A DNA stretch of 25,008 nt, from contig CYKH01001669.1 in NCBI GenBank assembly GCA_001460835.1, positions 4,561-29,568 on the forward strand. The letters are read 5' to 3'. Both the position numbers and the translations under genes were made by a program. The DNA comes from Bodo saltans. Its lineage: Eukaryota; Euglenozoa; Kinetoplastea; Eubodonida; Bodonidae. Below the pieces are notes generated by a model that was not told where the DNA came from, ran no database searches, and worked only from the letters and a program-made list of their open reading frames with translations. Of this stretch, positions 15,648-24,127 are shown one piece after another (position 1 is the first letter of the stretch; each line of letters begins with the position of its first letter).

Positions 15648-18600
15648 ATGGGAATGAGCACCTTGAGGAAAGGCCTCGCTCCCATCCACGCCGGCCCTTT
15701 GGCCGTAGGTGCAAATTATCTTCAACTTCTCGCACTACTAATGCTCTTGGCAACCGCGATTGAGTTTGCGGCTGCGGACCTCCCATCTCTGACCTATGTG
15801 AATAAGTTCAGGTCATGGACGTGGGACACCGAGCCAACGCGATTCCGCCCAAACGCTTCGTTGTATGTCAGTGCCCTCCCTCAGTATCGGACGTTAGTCA
15901 TCCAGCCCAAGCTAGCACGTCACAGCGTTGCAGTGGTGCAGAGCACTGGTCGCTTTGTATGCTTCGGTGGCATTATGGAGCGTCGAGATTTGCCGAATCA
16001 ACCGTTTGTTCTCGGCACGAATCGGACGTACATTTATGACCCTCCCTCGAACTCGTGGTACACGGAGCCCACCTTCTCTCGAGTATGGCCTCCCGCTCGT
16101 GTCGACCACATATCGTGGAGCGTTGGCGACAACGTCTACGTCCATGGTGGCGAAAACGAAACTGTGATGGCTGATACATGGCGGTATGTGAACCGGACGT
16201 GGCGCATGATCAACATGAACATACCCAACCGCACTGGGCACTCGAGTGACGTGGTGGATGTCCTTAACGCGCCAGGTACTGCCTACGTCTTTGGCGGCCG
16301 CGACGATCGTCATTTTTTTCAAAACACGCTGTTCGCCGTGACAGCGTCCAACTACACGGTACGACAAATATTTACGACCACGGAGCATCCCACGCCACGA
16401 GCGTATCACGCCTCGGCGGTCATGCAGTCGCCCACCAAAGGACCACTGCTGTACATCCATGGTGGTTTCGATGGTTACACTGGCCTCAAAGATCTGTTCG
16501 TCTACTCAGTCAACACGAATCGGTGGACGCGCATTAACTCTGGCGTCTCTGAAGCCTCGGTAAGTTTCTCTGGCGATATGATTGCAGCAATCACGATTCA
16601 GCCAATCTATCGTCACAGCTGTAAGGCGGTATTCCCTACCATCTTTTGCGTGGGCGGGCGCCCAACAGGCGATCCAATCACGTTTGAGTTCGATGTTGTC
16701 CTTAACCGCTTCATTGAAACGTTCTTCTCCAATCCAAACCACCTGCTCCCAGTGTCCGGTCATAAAACCATGCTGTACTTCAACAAGAGCAACATGACCG
16801 AACTTCTCGTCATGGGAGGCGCCACTGGAAATCCACTCCAGTTCTCCACACCAGTCACTATTCAGAAAACAGACATTCAGATGCAAGCGTGCCCATGGCC
16901 CTACATCAACACAGATTGGGAGGGAATCTGCCACATTTGTCCAAAAGGATCAGGCTACAATGTGTCTATCAACCCCCATCGCTGTTTCTCGTGTCCTATG
17001 GGAACGTACAGCCAAAACTCAGTGTGTGTGAAATGTCCTACGGGAACGTACAACCCTCACAACAGTACCGGCAATGCGACTTCTTGCATTTCGTGCCCAC
17101 TGGGGTACTTCACAAAAAGTGAGGGGTCTTGGACTCGCTCTCAATGCATCACGTGCTACCCTGGCACCTACGCAGACCACGGGCGATGCGTCGCGTGCCC
17201 CTCAGGGTCGTACGGCCTCGTGCAAGGTGCTATGTACGTGGATACTGGCTGCACTCCATGCCCGTATGGCACATACAGCGGTCTTGGCGCCACCGCATGC
17301 ACATCGTGCCCCATCGGCACATCGGGCCCGGCCTTCATCAGAGCTCTTGATGTGTATCAAATCAGCTTGGCCACGATGGGTCAAGCTCTTACTGGGTTCC
17401 CTCCCAACAACGGATGTGGCATCAACGGAGTCCCCCTCACCACATTGTCCAACGATGAATTCTTTTGGGTCACTGTCACTATCCGTGATTTTGGAGAGTC
17501 TGGCCAGACGATGCTAAACGCATACAACCCTCTTGACATCAACTACCATCAACCATCCCTGCAGCTCTATGCCTACTTTGAGGGAAATAACGGCAGTATG
17601 TATTACAACTGCCGCGTTGGGCAAGAAATGATCCCCGCGTGCTCCTCCGTTGCCGCTCACACACCAACACCAATGATTTCGTACAATGCTGCGTATTGCG
17701 GGTTCCAGTTCTTGCTCCGGTTCACCACCCCCTCGCCCAACACAACGCTTCACATTAAAGGAGACGGGCTTCGGGGTATCAAAATATCCTTCTCTGTGGT
17801 GAACAACTACAAAACTGTTTCTTTCGAAAAGTGGCCCACAAGTTTCGTTATTGGTCAACCGAGGGCCATTACTGTCTACGCTTGGCTTAACAACGCCATT
17901 GAGCCTTCGTCAAGTTTTGCAGCCGATATCCTCGTGCAGTGCACTCTTCTTCAGCAAGGCCCAACGTCCACGCTTGCCCCAACATACAGCGTCAATGGGA
18001 ATGCTGCCTCAAATGTTCAAACCGTCAATGTTGTCAACGGCAGCGTGTTGATTTACGTCGACTTTGCGGGCTACGCCAAAGGTTGCTCTTTCAAGAGCCG
18101 CGACCAGTTTATGGTAATTTCACAACCCAACAACTGGCCCTCGTTCGCAATTGAGAAACCGTTCGCCATGTACGCACGTCTCTTGACGAAGAACGCTTCC
18201 ATGTTTGGCGTCATCCGTGTAGAGGTGAGCATTGTGGACGAGTTTGGCGTTGTGATCCAAGGTGACAACACTTCCATGGTAATGGTTCAACTTTGGACCA
18301 CCGGCACCGCTGTGATGCAGCCTGCGCAGATGATCATGCGCCTCGTCAACGGGATGGCCGTATTTGCTCCCACCGTTCATGCCATGGCACCCACCAACAA
18401 AAACCGACCAACGTACGGTCGATTTCACGTCACTCACTTGTCTGGCCTCAAGACTCTCATGAAGGACAATATCACAGAGAGGTTCACGACTCATCATGTG
18501 AATGGCACCAAGCTTCAGATCGTTAACTACACCACCACAATTCCATCATTCGTGTCCGTCAACACAACGTTAAATTTAGAGATCGAGAACGTGGATCGAA

Positions 18601-21600
18601 TTACAGGCGAGCAAGACGCCTCTCGCGATGTTTGGGTACAAGTGAAAATCGTAGGCTGCGGCTCACGTATCACGTTGTACAACCACTCTGCAAGCGTCGT
18701 CCGTGCTCGGCTCACTGCAGGGCGTGGCGTCGTGTCGCTCTACTTCCAAGGCTATGACTCCATGAATTGTCGCCTGAACGTTTGGGAGTACATCACGGGC
18801 ATTAAAATTGCCAAAGGCTTCACCACGCAAGCCTTTAACGTGATTTCCCCTAGAATGGTCGTTCGCGACGGATGCTCCAAAAGTCAATGTGCCACATGCC
18901 TCGCCCCCTACGCAGGACAGATTGTCAACTACAACATTTCGCTTCAGACTCTTGCAGGACTTCCCGCCCCAGTTGAAGGCTTTGTCATTCGGTTCGTCCC
19001 TCTCGGCAATAAATCAGCCGTTGTTCCTGCGGATAACATCACAGAACGACTTGTGGTGGACGGCAACGTCACCTTCCCCGTTCTGTACCTTCCTTCGCTG
19101 AACGCCACAGGTGTACGGTTTGAGGTTGGTCATTGGACTGGTCGTGAGCTGCTCAACACGACGTACATCACCACGCCAACATTCAAGCGCCGCTTGGTAT
19201 CAAAGGGTATCCACACGGTGTTTATTCTTAACGCCGCTATTATCCCAACGAGCACGTGCCTTCAAGTCCCTCGAATCATTGCCACCAACATTAGCTTTGC
19301 GTCGTCACGCATCCCTATTTGGGTTGCCCAGAACGATCTTTGGACCTTCGACATTCATGCCGTCAACACGTACGGTGTGATTGACACCAATTACTTTGGA
19401 AGTATTTCGATCCAAGTCAAGAACTGTGAGCAGGGCTACTTCAAGAATCTGACCATCCAGTCTATCAACTCCTCGACCAAGATCGCCACCACGTTGTACT
19501 CCCCATCAACGGTGTCCAATGCAGCCCCATTTGTGGCGTCAGGGTATTTCAACCATGGCCAAGCGACGTTGAATATTCGGCCTAGGTTCAATGTGGACAC
19601 CGATTGGAATGGCGGAGTGAAGTTCTGCGATGTGAACTTCGCCTCCACTGGACTGACGTCGCTGTATCGTCGTGCTCCGGAGTTCCGAAAGTTGTACCCA
19701 AGCTGCGAGATCTGCCAGCCCGGATACTTCAGCGGTGGAGGCGATGGACGAAATACGACCCTCACGTACCACCATCCTGGTGGTTGCATGCCGTGCGCAG
19801 TAGGAACCTTTTCGGCGTATTCTGGTGCCACCGATCAGTCAGCCTGCTCTGCGTGTCAGTCCGGTTACGGATACGACTTGGCAAATGATAATACACTGCT
19901 AGAAGGCGCGATTCAATGCACGAACCTCTGCCCGTACGGCACTGGTGGTCAAGTCGGAGGTGGGCCGTGCGCGTCATACATCACGGTTGGACGCGCAGAC
20001 ATCACCACCAACGCGCGCGACGGGTACGGACGCGTTGGACGTGTGTGTGCTGGTGGGGGTTGCCTTGCCGTCACAGCGTGCGCCGCAGGTTTGTGGTACT
20101 TGAACTGTCAAGCTCAAACCACTCAAGCCACTTGCGAACATGTCGACAATGTTGGAGCTTGCGTGTGGAGCGCTGGCACTGGAACCTGCACTGGTCAAAT
20201 TTTCAATTGCCTCCCTTGTCCTCCCGGTACAATCGGAGGTGCTGCTTGCACGCTGTGCACCAAAGCCGCTGCATGTGTCCGTTGTGACGCTGGTGGTTGG
20301 AGCACTGCACGAGGGCAAACCTCGCAAGTCACGAATTACAACCTTGCGCCGTACCGTTGCACTGGTAACGGGTACACACAGTACAACAACCGCTGCACTG
20401 GCGCTGGTACGGGGCAATGCTGGAACGGAACGTACTCCACCACCGTCGGGGCCACGAGCAACCAAACCTGTCTCCCCTGCCCCCGTGGTTACATCTGCCC
20501 GATGATGCCAATTTACACTACCAACGGTGGATGCCCCCCAGCCTGTGCCACCTCTCAGCGCTCTACGTGTGCCCAAGGGTGTATGGCATGCCCCTATCCC
20601 TCGTTGATGTTGGTCGGAAACTTCAATCCCATTCCATGCCCAGCTGGCACCTTCAACAACCGCACTGGTCAATGGCTCATCTCTGCATGCCGCGTCTGCC
20701 CTGCTGGAAACCGCTGTCCTGCTGGATCTCCACTTCCTGTTTTGGTCGACACGTTAAACACTCAAGAGAGCGACGGCCAGGCTCGCCCAGTCGGTGTTAC
20801 CTTTTACGGCACCAATGATGTGACGTCATGCACGAACGAAGCCGCAGACAATGGTGAGGGGTACGTGCAAGATGGACGTTTTTCGAACTACAAAACGTAC
20901 TGGACGAACAATCAAGGTGCCGGCTACGTTCCACCCACCTCCGTCTACAAGGAGCGGTGGTTCGGCAAGAGTTGGTCGTACAGTCCTGTGGACAGATTGG
21001 GCGACACATCCAGCGGCTCAATTTTAATGAACGCCACAGGCGCGTTGGCAAATCAGAAACTTCTGCTTGAACATGAAATGCCGATCGAAATGGTAGCTCG
21101 TGTTTGGGTGCAGTTTAATTTGTATGAGCGCAATATGTCAAAGTTGATTCCTGGCTCTCCGCGTCCGTTCTGCGGCTTGACCCTTGGTGTCCACTACACC
21201 GACGGAAACGAAATGGACTCGTACAACTACTCTGGCTACGCCAAGAAGTTTGCGATAACGCCTCCAACGGTTGTCAACTCCACCAAGATTATTGTGGGTT
21301 GGTATTTGATCGAAATTTTAGTGCAACCCAAGCGCCCCATTCGTTGGGTTGAGTTTGGCATGCTAGTGCAGGGGTACTACTTTGGTACAGCAATATTTGA
21401 TGACGCTTCACTGAAGCCGTCTCATCGGCGAATCTGTAATTGTTCCACGGGATACTTTTTCAATCAGTCGGCTACGACGTCTCGCGTCTGCACAAGATGT
21501 CCGCCAGGATTTGCGTGCAGTGGTGGAACGATGATACGATGTGTGAACTCTTGGTCAGCGGTGAGCTACGCAGGTTGCCAATTCTGTTATGACGGTTGGG

Positions 21601-21908
21601 AGTGTGATGCAGATGGTAGGGGACGTCAAATCCCGTGCGCGTTGTACAACCGAAAGGACAACGCCACAGAAACGTGTTCGCCCTGTCCTCTTGGCTATGC
21701 CTGCAAGGATGGTCAGCAAGTACAATGCGACAACGGCTTCTACGGAGATGGTGGGCTTGAGTGCATCCCATGTCAGCCCGGGTACTACAGTCTCCCGGGA
21801 GCTCCTCGATGGCAATGTCAACGCTGCCCAGCAGGACAAACGAGCGTGCACGCAAGATGGTACTGCACGGCGTGTCCTGATAATCATTACAGGTCGGTTG
21901 GTATTTGA
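15648..21908 (+). CDS. Giant secreted multidomain protein, 5' part (kelch / Cys-rich / Ig-like / CBM-like)
   Basis: This frame of 2086 codons is the 5' part of one giant gene that continues at 21905-24127 in another frame. The signal peptide is long: a polar start, then a hydrophobic core at about residues 25-43 (LQLLALLMLLATAIEFAAA). Domains in order are kelch-like repeats (about 90-398), a Cys-rich block (414-562), a run of Ig-like beta domains (about 585-1338), a second Cys-rich block (about 1350-1695), a jelly-roll carbohydrate-binding-like domain (about 1720-1925) and a third Cys-rich block. N-glycosylation sequons are numerous. The last five codons (after HYR, ending SVGI) arise from the duplication junction at 21892/21893, where the frame is lost. 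The true product is probably an extracellular adhesion or prey-contact glycoprotein of about 2626 residues. That function is inferred from the domains. Confidence 0.88.
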   Translation: MGMSTLRKGLAPIHAGPLAVGANYLQLLALLMLLATAIEFAAADLPSLTYVNKFRSWTWDTEPTRFRPNASLYVSALPQYRTLVIQPKLARHSVAVVQSTGRFVCFGGIMERRDLPNQPFVLGTNRTYIYDPPSNSWYTEPTFSRVWPPARVDHISWSVGDNVYVHGGENETVMADTWRYVNRTWRMINMNIPNRTGHSSDVVDVLNAPGTAYVFGGRDDRHFFQNTLFAVTASNYTVRQIFTTTEHPTPRAYHASAVMQSPTKGPLLYIHGGFDGYTGLKDLFVYSVNTNRWTRINSGVSEASVSFSGDMIAAITIQPIYRHSCKAVFPTIFCVGGRPTGDPITFEFDVVLNRFIETFFSNPNHLLPVSGHKTMLYFNKSNMTELLVMGGATGNPLQFSTPVTIQKTDIQMQACPWPYINTDWEGICHICPKGSGYNVSINPHRCFSCPMGTYSQNSVCVKCPTGTYNPHNSTGNATSCISCPLGYFTKSEGSWTRSQCITCYPGTYADHGRCVACPSGSYGLVQGAMYVDTGCTPCPYGTYSGLGATACTSCPIGTSGPAFIRALDVYQISLATMGQALTGFPPNNGCGINGVPLTTLSNDEFFWVTVTIRDFGESGQTMLNAYNPLDINYHQPSLQLYAYFEGNNGSMYYNCRVGQEMIPACSSVAAHTPTPMISYNAAYCGFQFLLRFTTPSPNTTLHIKGDGLRGIKISFSVVNNYKTVSFEKWPTSFVIGQPRAITVYAWLNNAIEPSSSFAADILVQCTLLQQGPTSTLAPTYSVNGNAASNVQTVNVVNGSVLIYVDFAGYAKGCSFKSRDQFMVISQPNNWPSFAIEKPFAMYARLLTKNASMFGVIRVEVSIVDEFGVVIQGDNTSMVMVQLWTTGTAVMQPAQMIMRLVNGMAVFAPTVHAMAPTNKNRPTYGRFHVTHLSGLKTLMKDNITERFTTHHVNGTKLQIVNYTTTIPSFVSVNTTLNLEIENVDRITGEQDASRDVWVQVKIVGCGSRITLYNHSASVVRARLTAGRGVVSLYFQGYDSMNCRLNVWEYITGIKIAKGFTTQAFNVISPRMVVRDGCSKSQCATCLAPYAGQIVNYNISLQTLAGLPAPVEGFVIRFVPLGNKSAVVPADNITERLVVDGNVTFPVLYLPSLNATGVRFEVGHWTGRELLNTTYITTPTFKRRLVSKGIHTVFILNAAIIPTSTCLQVPRIIATNISFASSRIPIWVAQNDLWTFDIHAVNTYGVIDTNYFGSISIQVKNCEQGYFKNLTIQSINSSTKIATTLYSPSTVSNAAPFVASGYFNHGQATLNIRPRFNVDTDWNGGVKFCDVNFASTGLTSLYRRAPEFRKLYPSCEICQPGYFSGGGDGRNTTLTYHHPGGCMPCAVGTFSAYSGATDQSACSACQSGYGYDLANDNTLLEGAIQCTNLCPYGTGGQVGGGPCASYITVGRADITTNARDGYGRVGRVCAGGGCLAVTACAAGLWYLNCQAQTTQATCEHVDNVGACVWSAGTGTCTGQIFNCLPCPPGTIGGAACTLCTKAAACVRCDAGGWSTARGQTSQVTNYNLAPYRCTGNGYTQYNNRCTGAGTGQCWNGTYSTTVGATSNQTCLPCPRGYICPMMPIYTTNGGCPPACATSQRSTCAQGCMACPYPSLMLVGNFNPIPCPAGTFNNRTGQWLISACRVCPAGNRCPAGSPLPVLVDTLNTQESDGQARPVGVTFYGTNDVTSCTNEAADNGEGYVQDGRFSNYKTYWTNNQGAGYVPPTSVYKERWFGKSWSYSPVDRLGDTSSGSILMNATGALANQKLLLEHEMPIEMVARVWVQFNLYERNMSKLIPGSPRPFCGLTLGVHYTDGNEMDSYNYSGYAKKFAITPPTVVNSTKIIVGWYLIEILVQPKRPIRWVEFGMLVQGYYFGTAIFDDASLKPSHRRICNCSTGYFFNQSATTSRVCTRCPPGFACSGGTMIRCVNSWSAVSYAGCQFCYDGWECDADGRGRQIPCALYNRKDNATETCSPCPLGYACKDGQQVQCDNGFYGDGGLECIPCQPGYYSLPGAPRWQCQRCPAGQTSVHARWYCTACPDNHYRSVGI
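15915..16840 (+). other. Kelch-like repeat region of the giant protein
   Basis: About five to six kelch-type units are visible. Each has an 'aRxxHsa' opening, a hydrophobic strand ending in GG, then a W/Y strand: RHSVAVVQ...FVCFGG, RVDHISW...VYVHGG, RTGHSSDV...AYVFGG, RAYHASAV...LYIHGG, RHSCKAV...IFCVGG, and HKTMLYF...LLVMGG. Together they would form one beta-propeller directly after the signal peptide. Kelch propellers bind protein or sugar ligands; no ligand can be assigned here. Confidence 0.8.
16890..17335 (+). other. GCC2/GCC3-type Cys-rich block 1
   Basis: There is a repeated pattern of CxxCPxGTY...C..CP (for example CFSCPMGTYSQNSVCVKCPTGTYN and later CTPCPYGTYSGLG), with about seven short repeats. 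These match the GCC2/GCC3 and ephrin-receptor-like Cys repeats found in large protist surface proteins. They usually act as stiff spacers held by disulfides. Confidence 0.8.
17400..19660 (+). other. Array of Ig-like beta domains
   Basis: Roughly five beta-sandwich units of 120-170 residues follow one another, each opening with a Pro-x-hydrophobic strand (WPTSFVIGQPRAITV, WPSFAIEKPFAMYAR, IPSFVSVNTTLNLEI, and so on). They contain 'v.d.fG' turns and 'NG.a.f' returns typical of filamin/invasin-type Ig folds (VDEFGVVIQGD...LVNGMAVF). Identity between units is low, so they are old. Cysteine pairs occur in several units. Confidence 0.5.
19700..20735 (+). other. Cys-rich block 2
   Basis: About 345 residues have more than 40 cysteines, mixing GCC2/GCC3-like CPxGT repeats (CLPCPPGTIGG, CPAGTFNN) with irregular spacing and a Gly/Ala-rich stretch. 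The codon usage is strongly GC-rich, which creates a long open frame on the opposite strand (19974-20672) that is not a gene. Confidence 0.75.
20811..21422 (+). other. Carbohydrate-binding-like (CBM4/9-type) jelly-roll domain
   Basis: The unit begins with NGEGYVQDGRFSNYKTYW, matching the 'NG.FEdG...W' opening of CBM4/9-like galactose-binding-fold domains. It has alternating strands with aromatic residues and closes with GTAIFDDASLKPS, matching their 'iDDvsl' final strand. The right end of this domain (from 21294) is included in the 599-bp duplication. Sugar binding is inferred from fold resemblance only. Confidence 0.45.
21294..21892 (+). repeat. 599-bp tandem duplication, unit A
   Basis: This unit is repeated head to tail, without spacer, at 21893-22491. 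It covers the end of the CBM-like domain and most of Cys-rich block 3. Because 599 = 3 x 199 + 2, the repeat moves the second unit into another frame and the 5' frame ends at 21908. Confidence 0.95.
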
Positions 21909-22491
21909 TCGAAATTTTAGTGCAGCCCAAGCGCCCCATTCGTTGGGTTGAGTTTGGTATGCTAGTGCAGGGGTACTACTTTGGTACAGCAACATTTGAT
22001 GACGCTTCACTGAAGCCGTCTCATCGACGAATCTGTAATTGTTCGACGGGATACTTTTTCAATCAGTCGGCTACGACGTCTCGCGTCTGCACAAGATGCC
22101 CGCCAGGATTTGCCTGCAGTGGTGGAACGATGATACGCTGTGTGAACTCTTGGTCAGCGGTGAGCTACGCAGGTTGCCAATTCTGTTATGACGGTTGGGA
22201 GTGTGATGCAGATGGTAGGGGACGTCAAATCCCGTGCGCGTTGTACAACCGAAAGGACAACGCCACAGAAACGTGTTCGCCCTGTCCTCTTGGCTATGCC
22301 TGCAAGGATGGTCAGCAAGTACAATGCGACAACGGCTTCTACGGAGATGGTGGGCTTGAGTGCATCCCATGTCAGCCCGGGTACTACAGTCTCCCGGGAG
22401 CTCCTCGATGGCAATGTCAACGCTGCCCAGCAGGACAAACGAGCGTGCACGCAAGATGGTACTGCACGGCGTGTCCTGATAATCATTACAG
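21893..22491 (+). repeat. 599-bp tandem duplication, unit B
   Basis: This unit has the same length as unit A with no indels. Nine base differences lie within its first 246 bases; the last one is at 22138 (21539 in unit A). The remaining 353 bases appear identical. Only unit B is followed by the natural continuation (SPNGTVCLRCPNG). Confidence 0.95.
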
Positions 22492-24127
22492 CCCTAACGG
22501 TACTGTGTGCCTCCGCTGCCCTAATGGGCAGTTCGCTCCACTTGGCGGCTCGAACGCTTGCCGCTCCTGTACGAACCTATTCATGGAGCGGTACAATATT
22601 ACTGTCTCACGAAATCACCTTGGCTTCGCGATTCGTGTTGTTCCAGCATACTGCGAGCCTTGGTTCAAGTTTCAAGTCGAACGAGTCGTTGATCTGCACA
22701 ATGGAAACCTTGGTGTTGCCACGCCCTCTGCAACCACCCCTTCAGTTCTCTACAACGCAGGCCCTGTCGTGGGCACACACTCCTTCCGCGTCTTTATGAC
22801 TTCAGCATACCTCCAACCGGAGCAGTACGCCGATGTATCGGTCCACATCATCAACAACCCCCCGATTGCCAACCCTGATGCCATCACTTTCTCGCATCCC
22901 AAAGTCGATGTTGTGCACAACCTCACCACATTGATGAGCAACGACTACGATCCTGATATCGACGACATCTTCTTTGCGTACGCTACCCAACCAACAAACC
23001 TCACCCAATACTACGCCTACAACGTGAGCATCACAAAAGACAGAAAGACCATTCAAATCCATCTCCCCGCCACCTTTACTGGGCCAGCGCACGTGCAATA
23101 CATGATCATGGATCAGTATCGAGCAAATGCCGCTGATTGCCTGCCACCTGCGTGTCGTTTCTCCAGCCTGGTGATTGCGTCGTTCTACTGCGTCGATGCG
23201 GCACCAACTGCTGCAGCGGACGCGTACAGCTTCGCAGTGGGACAAGTGTATTCCCTTGATGTTCTCGTCAACGATGGCGACATTGATGGCGATGACATCA
23301 CCATCACAAACACCACCGCAGGCTCCTTGTCTGGCATCACCCCAGCCATCCAAAAGTCCTGCAGTACTTGCCCTGGCACATGCGCTGGGTCCTACACAGG
23401 AGTCTGCACCTGCGCCTACGACGCTCAGCGTTTGCGATGCTACCCCTCCAACGGCCGCGAGTACTTCCTTGACTACACTGCGAACACTGGTGTCTGTGGA
23501 TACGACACCTTCAACTACACCATCGGCACCAACGACGGAACCGCATCTGCTGCCGTTACCGTGAAAAACACAAGGTGCTACTGTATGACCAAGGCGACCG
23601 GGTTCAATATGATCTTTTTGTTAGACGGCACCACATCCACAAGCGATTTCGGCTTTCAGCTCGCGCTCGCTGAAGCAACAGCTATGCGCTCCTCATCTGG
23701 AGTCAACTTCAAGTACGGCGTGATTGAGGTTGGTGCAAATCGTGTCCTTCAAAACATCTCTAACTCATACCCCGATCTCGACGTGATGTCTCGGTTGCGG
23801 GATGGATCCAGCACCACATACACGTTGGGTCAAGGTCTCCGGATGGCCGCAACCATGATCAACACGTATGGAGGATCAGCACCAACGTATCTTATCATTG
23901 TGGCAAACAAAGACTCGTTTGACAATGCTCTGATTTATGAAACACTTGGCATCACTGCTCGCATCATGACCATCAGCGTGAGCACCACCGTACAAGTACT
24001 GCCGCTCTTCCAGTCTGGCGCTTTTAGAAACCCTCAGTACCAAGGGCATTCAGACACGTTTGTTGCGATGTCGCAAAGTGATGCGGTACTCGCTGAGAAC
24101 ATGATGGATATTATGTGTTCGAACTAA
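21905..24127 (+). CDS. Giant protein, 3' part (Cys-rich / cadherin-like x2 / vWA), separated by the duplication
   Basis: This is the continuation of the giant gene in a different frame. It has no start of its own: the frame opens at a TTG, and the first ATG (21959) lies within the duplicated segment with no acceptor tract before it. It repeats the end of the CBM-like domain and Cys-rich block 3. It then has a linker domain (about 22580-22850), two cadherin/VCBS-like domains and a C-terminal vWA domain, stopping at 24125-24127. There is no transmembrane helix or GPI signal at the C-terminus (ends NMMDIMCSN), so the full protein would be secreted or held by partners. Taken as one gene minus one 599-bp unit, 15648-24127 gives 2627 codons including the stop, exactly in frame. 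If the duplication is real in the cell, this part is probably not translated. Confidence 0.85.
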   Translation: MIEILVQPKRPIRWVEFGMLVQGYYFGTATFDDASLKPSHRRICNCSTGYFFNQSATTSRVCTRCPPGFACSGGTMIRCVNSWSAVSYAGCQFCYDGWECDADGRGRQIPCALYNRKDNATETCSPCPLGYACKDGQQVQCDNGFYGDGGLECIPCQPGYYSLPGAPRWQCQRCPAGQTSVHARWYCTACPDNHYSPNGTVCLRCPNGQFAPLGGSNACRSCTNLFMERYNITVSRNHLGFAIRVVPAYCEPWFKFQVERVVDLHNGNLGVATPSATTPSVLYNAGPVVGTHSFRVFMTSAYLQPEQYADVSVHIINNPPIANPDAITFSHPKVDVVHNLTTLMSNDYDPDIDDIFFAYATQPTNLTQYYAYNVSITKDRKTIQIHLPATFTGPAHVQYMIMDQYRANAADCLPPACRFSSLVIASFYCVDAAPTAAADAYSFAVGQVYSLDVLVNDGDIDGDDITITNTTAGSLSGITPAIQKSCSTCPGTCAGSYTGVCTCAYDAQRLRCYPSNGREYFLDYTANTGVCGYDTFNYTIGTNDGTASAAVTVKNTRCYCMTKATGFNMIFLLDGTTSTSDFGFQLALAEATAMRSSSGVNFKYGVIEVGANRVLQNISNSYPDLDVMSRLRDGSSTTYTLGQGLRMAATMINTYGGSAPTYLIIVANKDSFDNALIYETLGITARIMTISVSTTVQVLPLFQSGAFRNPQYQGHSDTFVAMSQSDAVLAENMMDIMCSN
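22855..23570 (+). other. Two cadherin/VCBS-like Ig domains
   Basis: Two units open with the same signature, NPPIANPDAITFSHPK...LMSNDYDPDIDD and AAPTAAADAYSFAVGQ...VLVNDGDIDGDD. This is the 'P.A..D......g....l.VL.ND.D.DgD.l' pattern of bacterial-type cadherin-like/VCBS repeats; the Asp residues probably bind calcium. The second unit carries an inserted Cys-rich loop (CSTCPGTCAGSYTGVCTC) before its last strands (YDTFNYTIGTNDG). Confidence 0.7.
23585..24124 (+). other. C-terminal von Willebrand factor A-like domain
   Basis: A hydrophobic strand (FNMIFLLDG) is followed by DGTTSTS, the place of the metal-binding DxSxS motif of vWA domains, here with Thr at the second ligand position. Further vWA-like features are FKYGVIEVG, a 'TYTLGQGLRMAATMI' helix, a central strand (PTYLIIVANKDS) and a later strand (ARIMTISVS). 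The domain is the last thing in the protein. Confidence 0.7.

Noticed and set aside
15912-16460. 182-codon open frame on the - strand opposite the kelch region
   Set aside because: It is a shadow of a clearly recognisable sense domain, with no start context.
19974-20672. 232-codon open frame on the - strand in the giant gene
   Set aside because: It lies opposite the GC-rich Cys-rich block 2, where codon use keeps stops out of the reverse strand. The translation is low-complexity and shows no domain.
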